Below, one piece after another: positions 62,923 through 64,000 of a DNA stretch of 64,000 nt (its first letter is position 1; each line of letters starts with the position of its first letter). The translations under genes and the position numbers were made by a program. The notes below the pieces were generated by a model. That model saw only the letters and a program-made list of their open reading frames with translations. It made no database searches and was not told the DNA's origin. Source of the DNA: Adineta ricciae (Eukaryota; Rotifera; Eurotatoria; Adinetida; Adinetidae). The stretch is from assembly GCA_905250025.1 (NCBI GenBank), contig CAJNOJ010000125.1, forward strand, positions 124,001 through 188,000. Reading direction: 5' to 3'.

Positions 62923-64000
62923 TTATTCCAGGGTAGTATCCCAACTAATACTTCGCCGTTTAGCTGTTGGACGAAAACGCTTCGTTGCTTTCAATATCGA
63001 TCGAGAACTGATACTTGTCGTTTCTGTTATATTTACATCAATGGTATCAGTTTGAGTAGTAACAGGTGACGAACATAGAGCAGTTTCTTCATCAGGTGTT
63101 AATTGCCAAACCATATTGGCGAATGTACGTTTGCGTGTAGCGAATATATGTTGATTTGAAATTAATTGTTGTAATTGTGGAGAATTAAGGTCAACACCGA
63201 ATTGATTAGCAATTGTATTGGTTAACAATTGTTTATCAACATTGAATATAGGATTTGTCAGATGATTGGCGAAATAAATCGGCTGATTACGATGACGTCC
63301 GACAGAAATAATTTGCGGCTTCTGTGGTTGATATTGCATAGATTGCAGTTGAGCATCGGTACCATTCGTATCGTTAGTGGGAGGTGAATTAGCAAGCAGT
63401 TGGCCCGGCATAAGATACTGTTGTGGAGTTTCTTTTTCAGTATTGTTTGTGAGTGTATAATAGACATAACTTTCTGATTGATTTTGTTGCTGCTGTGGTT
63501 GTGCTTGTGTTGGCGCTTGTTGTTGTTGCTGTTGTACTTGAGTCTGTGTTGGTGTTTGTTGTTGCTGCTGCGATTGCTGTTGATCTTCAACATTGATAAT
63601 CGGGATGTTATAAAATGATTCTCGTTTCACTTTTGGTTGTATTAAAATAGGTACATTTTCGTAAATATGATCCGTAGGAGGTTTACTGTTTTCGGCGGGT
63701 GCACGAAAACTACTACCTCCTGCTTTGATCATGGGTAATTGGGGTCCAAGAAGGTCGGTGTTTGAAGTAGGAATATTGGTAGAAAGAAATTGATCAATTT
63801 CTTTCTCGAGGGTCACAGGTAAGCCATGTGATGAGAGACCTTCTTCCGTCAAATTCGAATTCGGTACTATTTGATTGCCATTCGTCATTGTATATGCTGT
63901 TAAATTATTTAAAGAAATAAAATTACTTTGATTTCTTACTAAAACAGGACGAGGTGGTGCTGATAAAATGACTGGTTGATATGGCTGGTGATTAAGTGAA
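62923..64000 (-). CDS. Glutamine-rich protein of unknown function (5' part outside window)
   Basis: Open from the window edge to TAA at 62923, 359 residues visible. The only GT..AG pair near the edge (63901-63943) would break the frame, so the region is read as one exon. Composition: Pro/Asn-rich N-terminal part, a motif DHIYENVPILIQPKVKRE, a poly-Gln stretch (roughly 63470-63600), then a more conserved-looking C terminus with NQFGVDLNSPQLQQLI, ATRKRTFANMVWQLTPDEE and the basic end SRSILKATKRFRPTAKRRS. No domain recognised; the layout suggests a nuclear regulator or cofactor, inference only. The C-terminal blocks are the parts most likely to find homologues. Confidence 0.7.
   Translation of the reverse strand, partial: SLNHQPYQPVILSAPPRPVLVRNQSNFISLNNLTAYTMTNGNQIVPNSNLTEEGLSSHGLPVTLEKEIDQFLSTNIPTSNTDLLGPQLPMIKAGGSSFRAPAENSKPPTDHIYENVPILIQPKVKRESFYNIPIINVEDQQQSQQQQQTPTQTQVQQQQQQAPTQAQPQQQQNQSESYVYYTLTNNTEKETPQQYLMPGQLLANSPPTNDTNGTDAQLQSMQYQPQKPQIISVGRHRNQPIYFANHLTNPIFNVDKQLLTNTIANQFGVDLNSPQLQQLISNQHIFATRKRTFANMVWQLTPDEETALCSSPVTTQTDTIDVNITETTSISSRSILKATKRFRPTAKRRSISWDTTLE

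Noticed and set aside
63901..63943. GTAAG..AACAG pair that looks like an intron in the Q-rich gene
   Set aside because: Removing it brings in an early stop, while the sequence is open and coding-like if retained.

Overview
The window is AT-rich animal nuclear DNA carrying 23 multi-exon or single-exon protein genes, one intron-encoded snoRNA and no recognisable transposon or virus. Almost every intron is very short (about 45-70 bases, GT..AG), genes lie on both strands with short 5' ends, and several start codons sit directly after a splice-acceptor-like tract. Together with a bdelloid-style B-box/coiled-coil protein this suggests a rotifer, most likely a bdelloid. The taxonomic call is an inference; I could not run a search. 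Exon borders were worked out by hand from GT..AG sites, reading-frame phase and alignment by eye to remembered family members. Nearly all joined frames close exactly.

Layout. 1-1413 (+) ribosomal stalk protein P0, with a C/D-box snoRNA in its last intron. 3863-5218 (-) GFI1/senseless-type zinc-finger factor. 6704-9732 (-) pyruvate kinase with a run of tiny exons. 10017-11118 (-) U5 snRNP WD40 protein SNRNP40. 12434-14082 (-) COP9 signalosome subunit 2. 17647-19850 (+) G-alpha-s. 20750-22520 (-) two closely spaced bdelloid-type genes. 23318-25447 (-) small heat-shock protein with two alpha-crystallin domains. 26493-30801 (-) USP19 deubiquitinase. 32133-35324 (+) BET bromodomain protein. 36238-37171 (-) small PDZ protein. 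38574-42371 (+) ARHGAP11-like RhoGAP. 42909-46021 (-) proprotein convertase 2. 48655-49458 (+) pyroglutamyl-peptidase I. 49631-50559 (-) an unrecognised candidate gene. 52056-53207 (+) JKAMP, 53270-55588 (+) MTMR9 pseudophosphatase, 56302-56796 (+) hypothetical, 57263-58144 (+) ANKRD54, 58151-58744 (+) histidine phosphatase, 59074-62249 (+) TMC channel, 62923-64000 (-) 3' part of a Q-rich protein.

The genes do not form one pathway; this is a conserved housekeeping and signalling block. The most unusual signals are a snoRNA whose guide matches the U38 target in 28S rRNA but sits in RPLP0; tightly packed same-strand gene pairs (6, 31 and 62 bases apart) with acceptor-like tracts right before the downstream start, which suggests spliced-leader operons; a set of skippable micro-exons at the allosteric region of pyruvate kinase; and an unassigned minus-strand gene near 50 kb.
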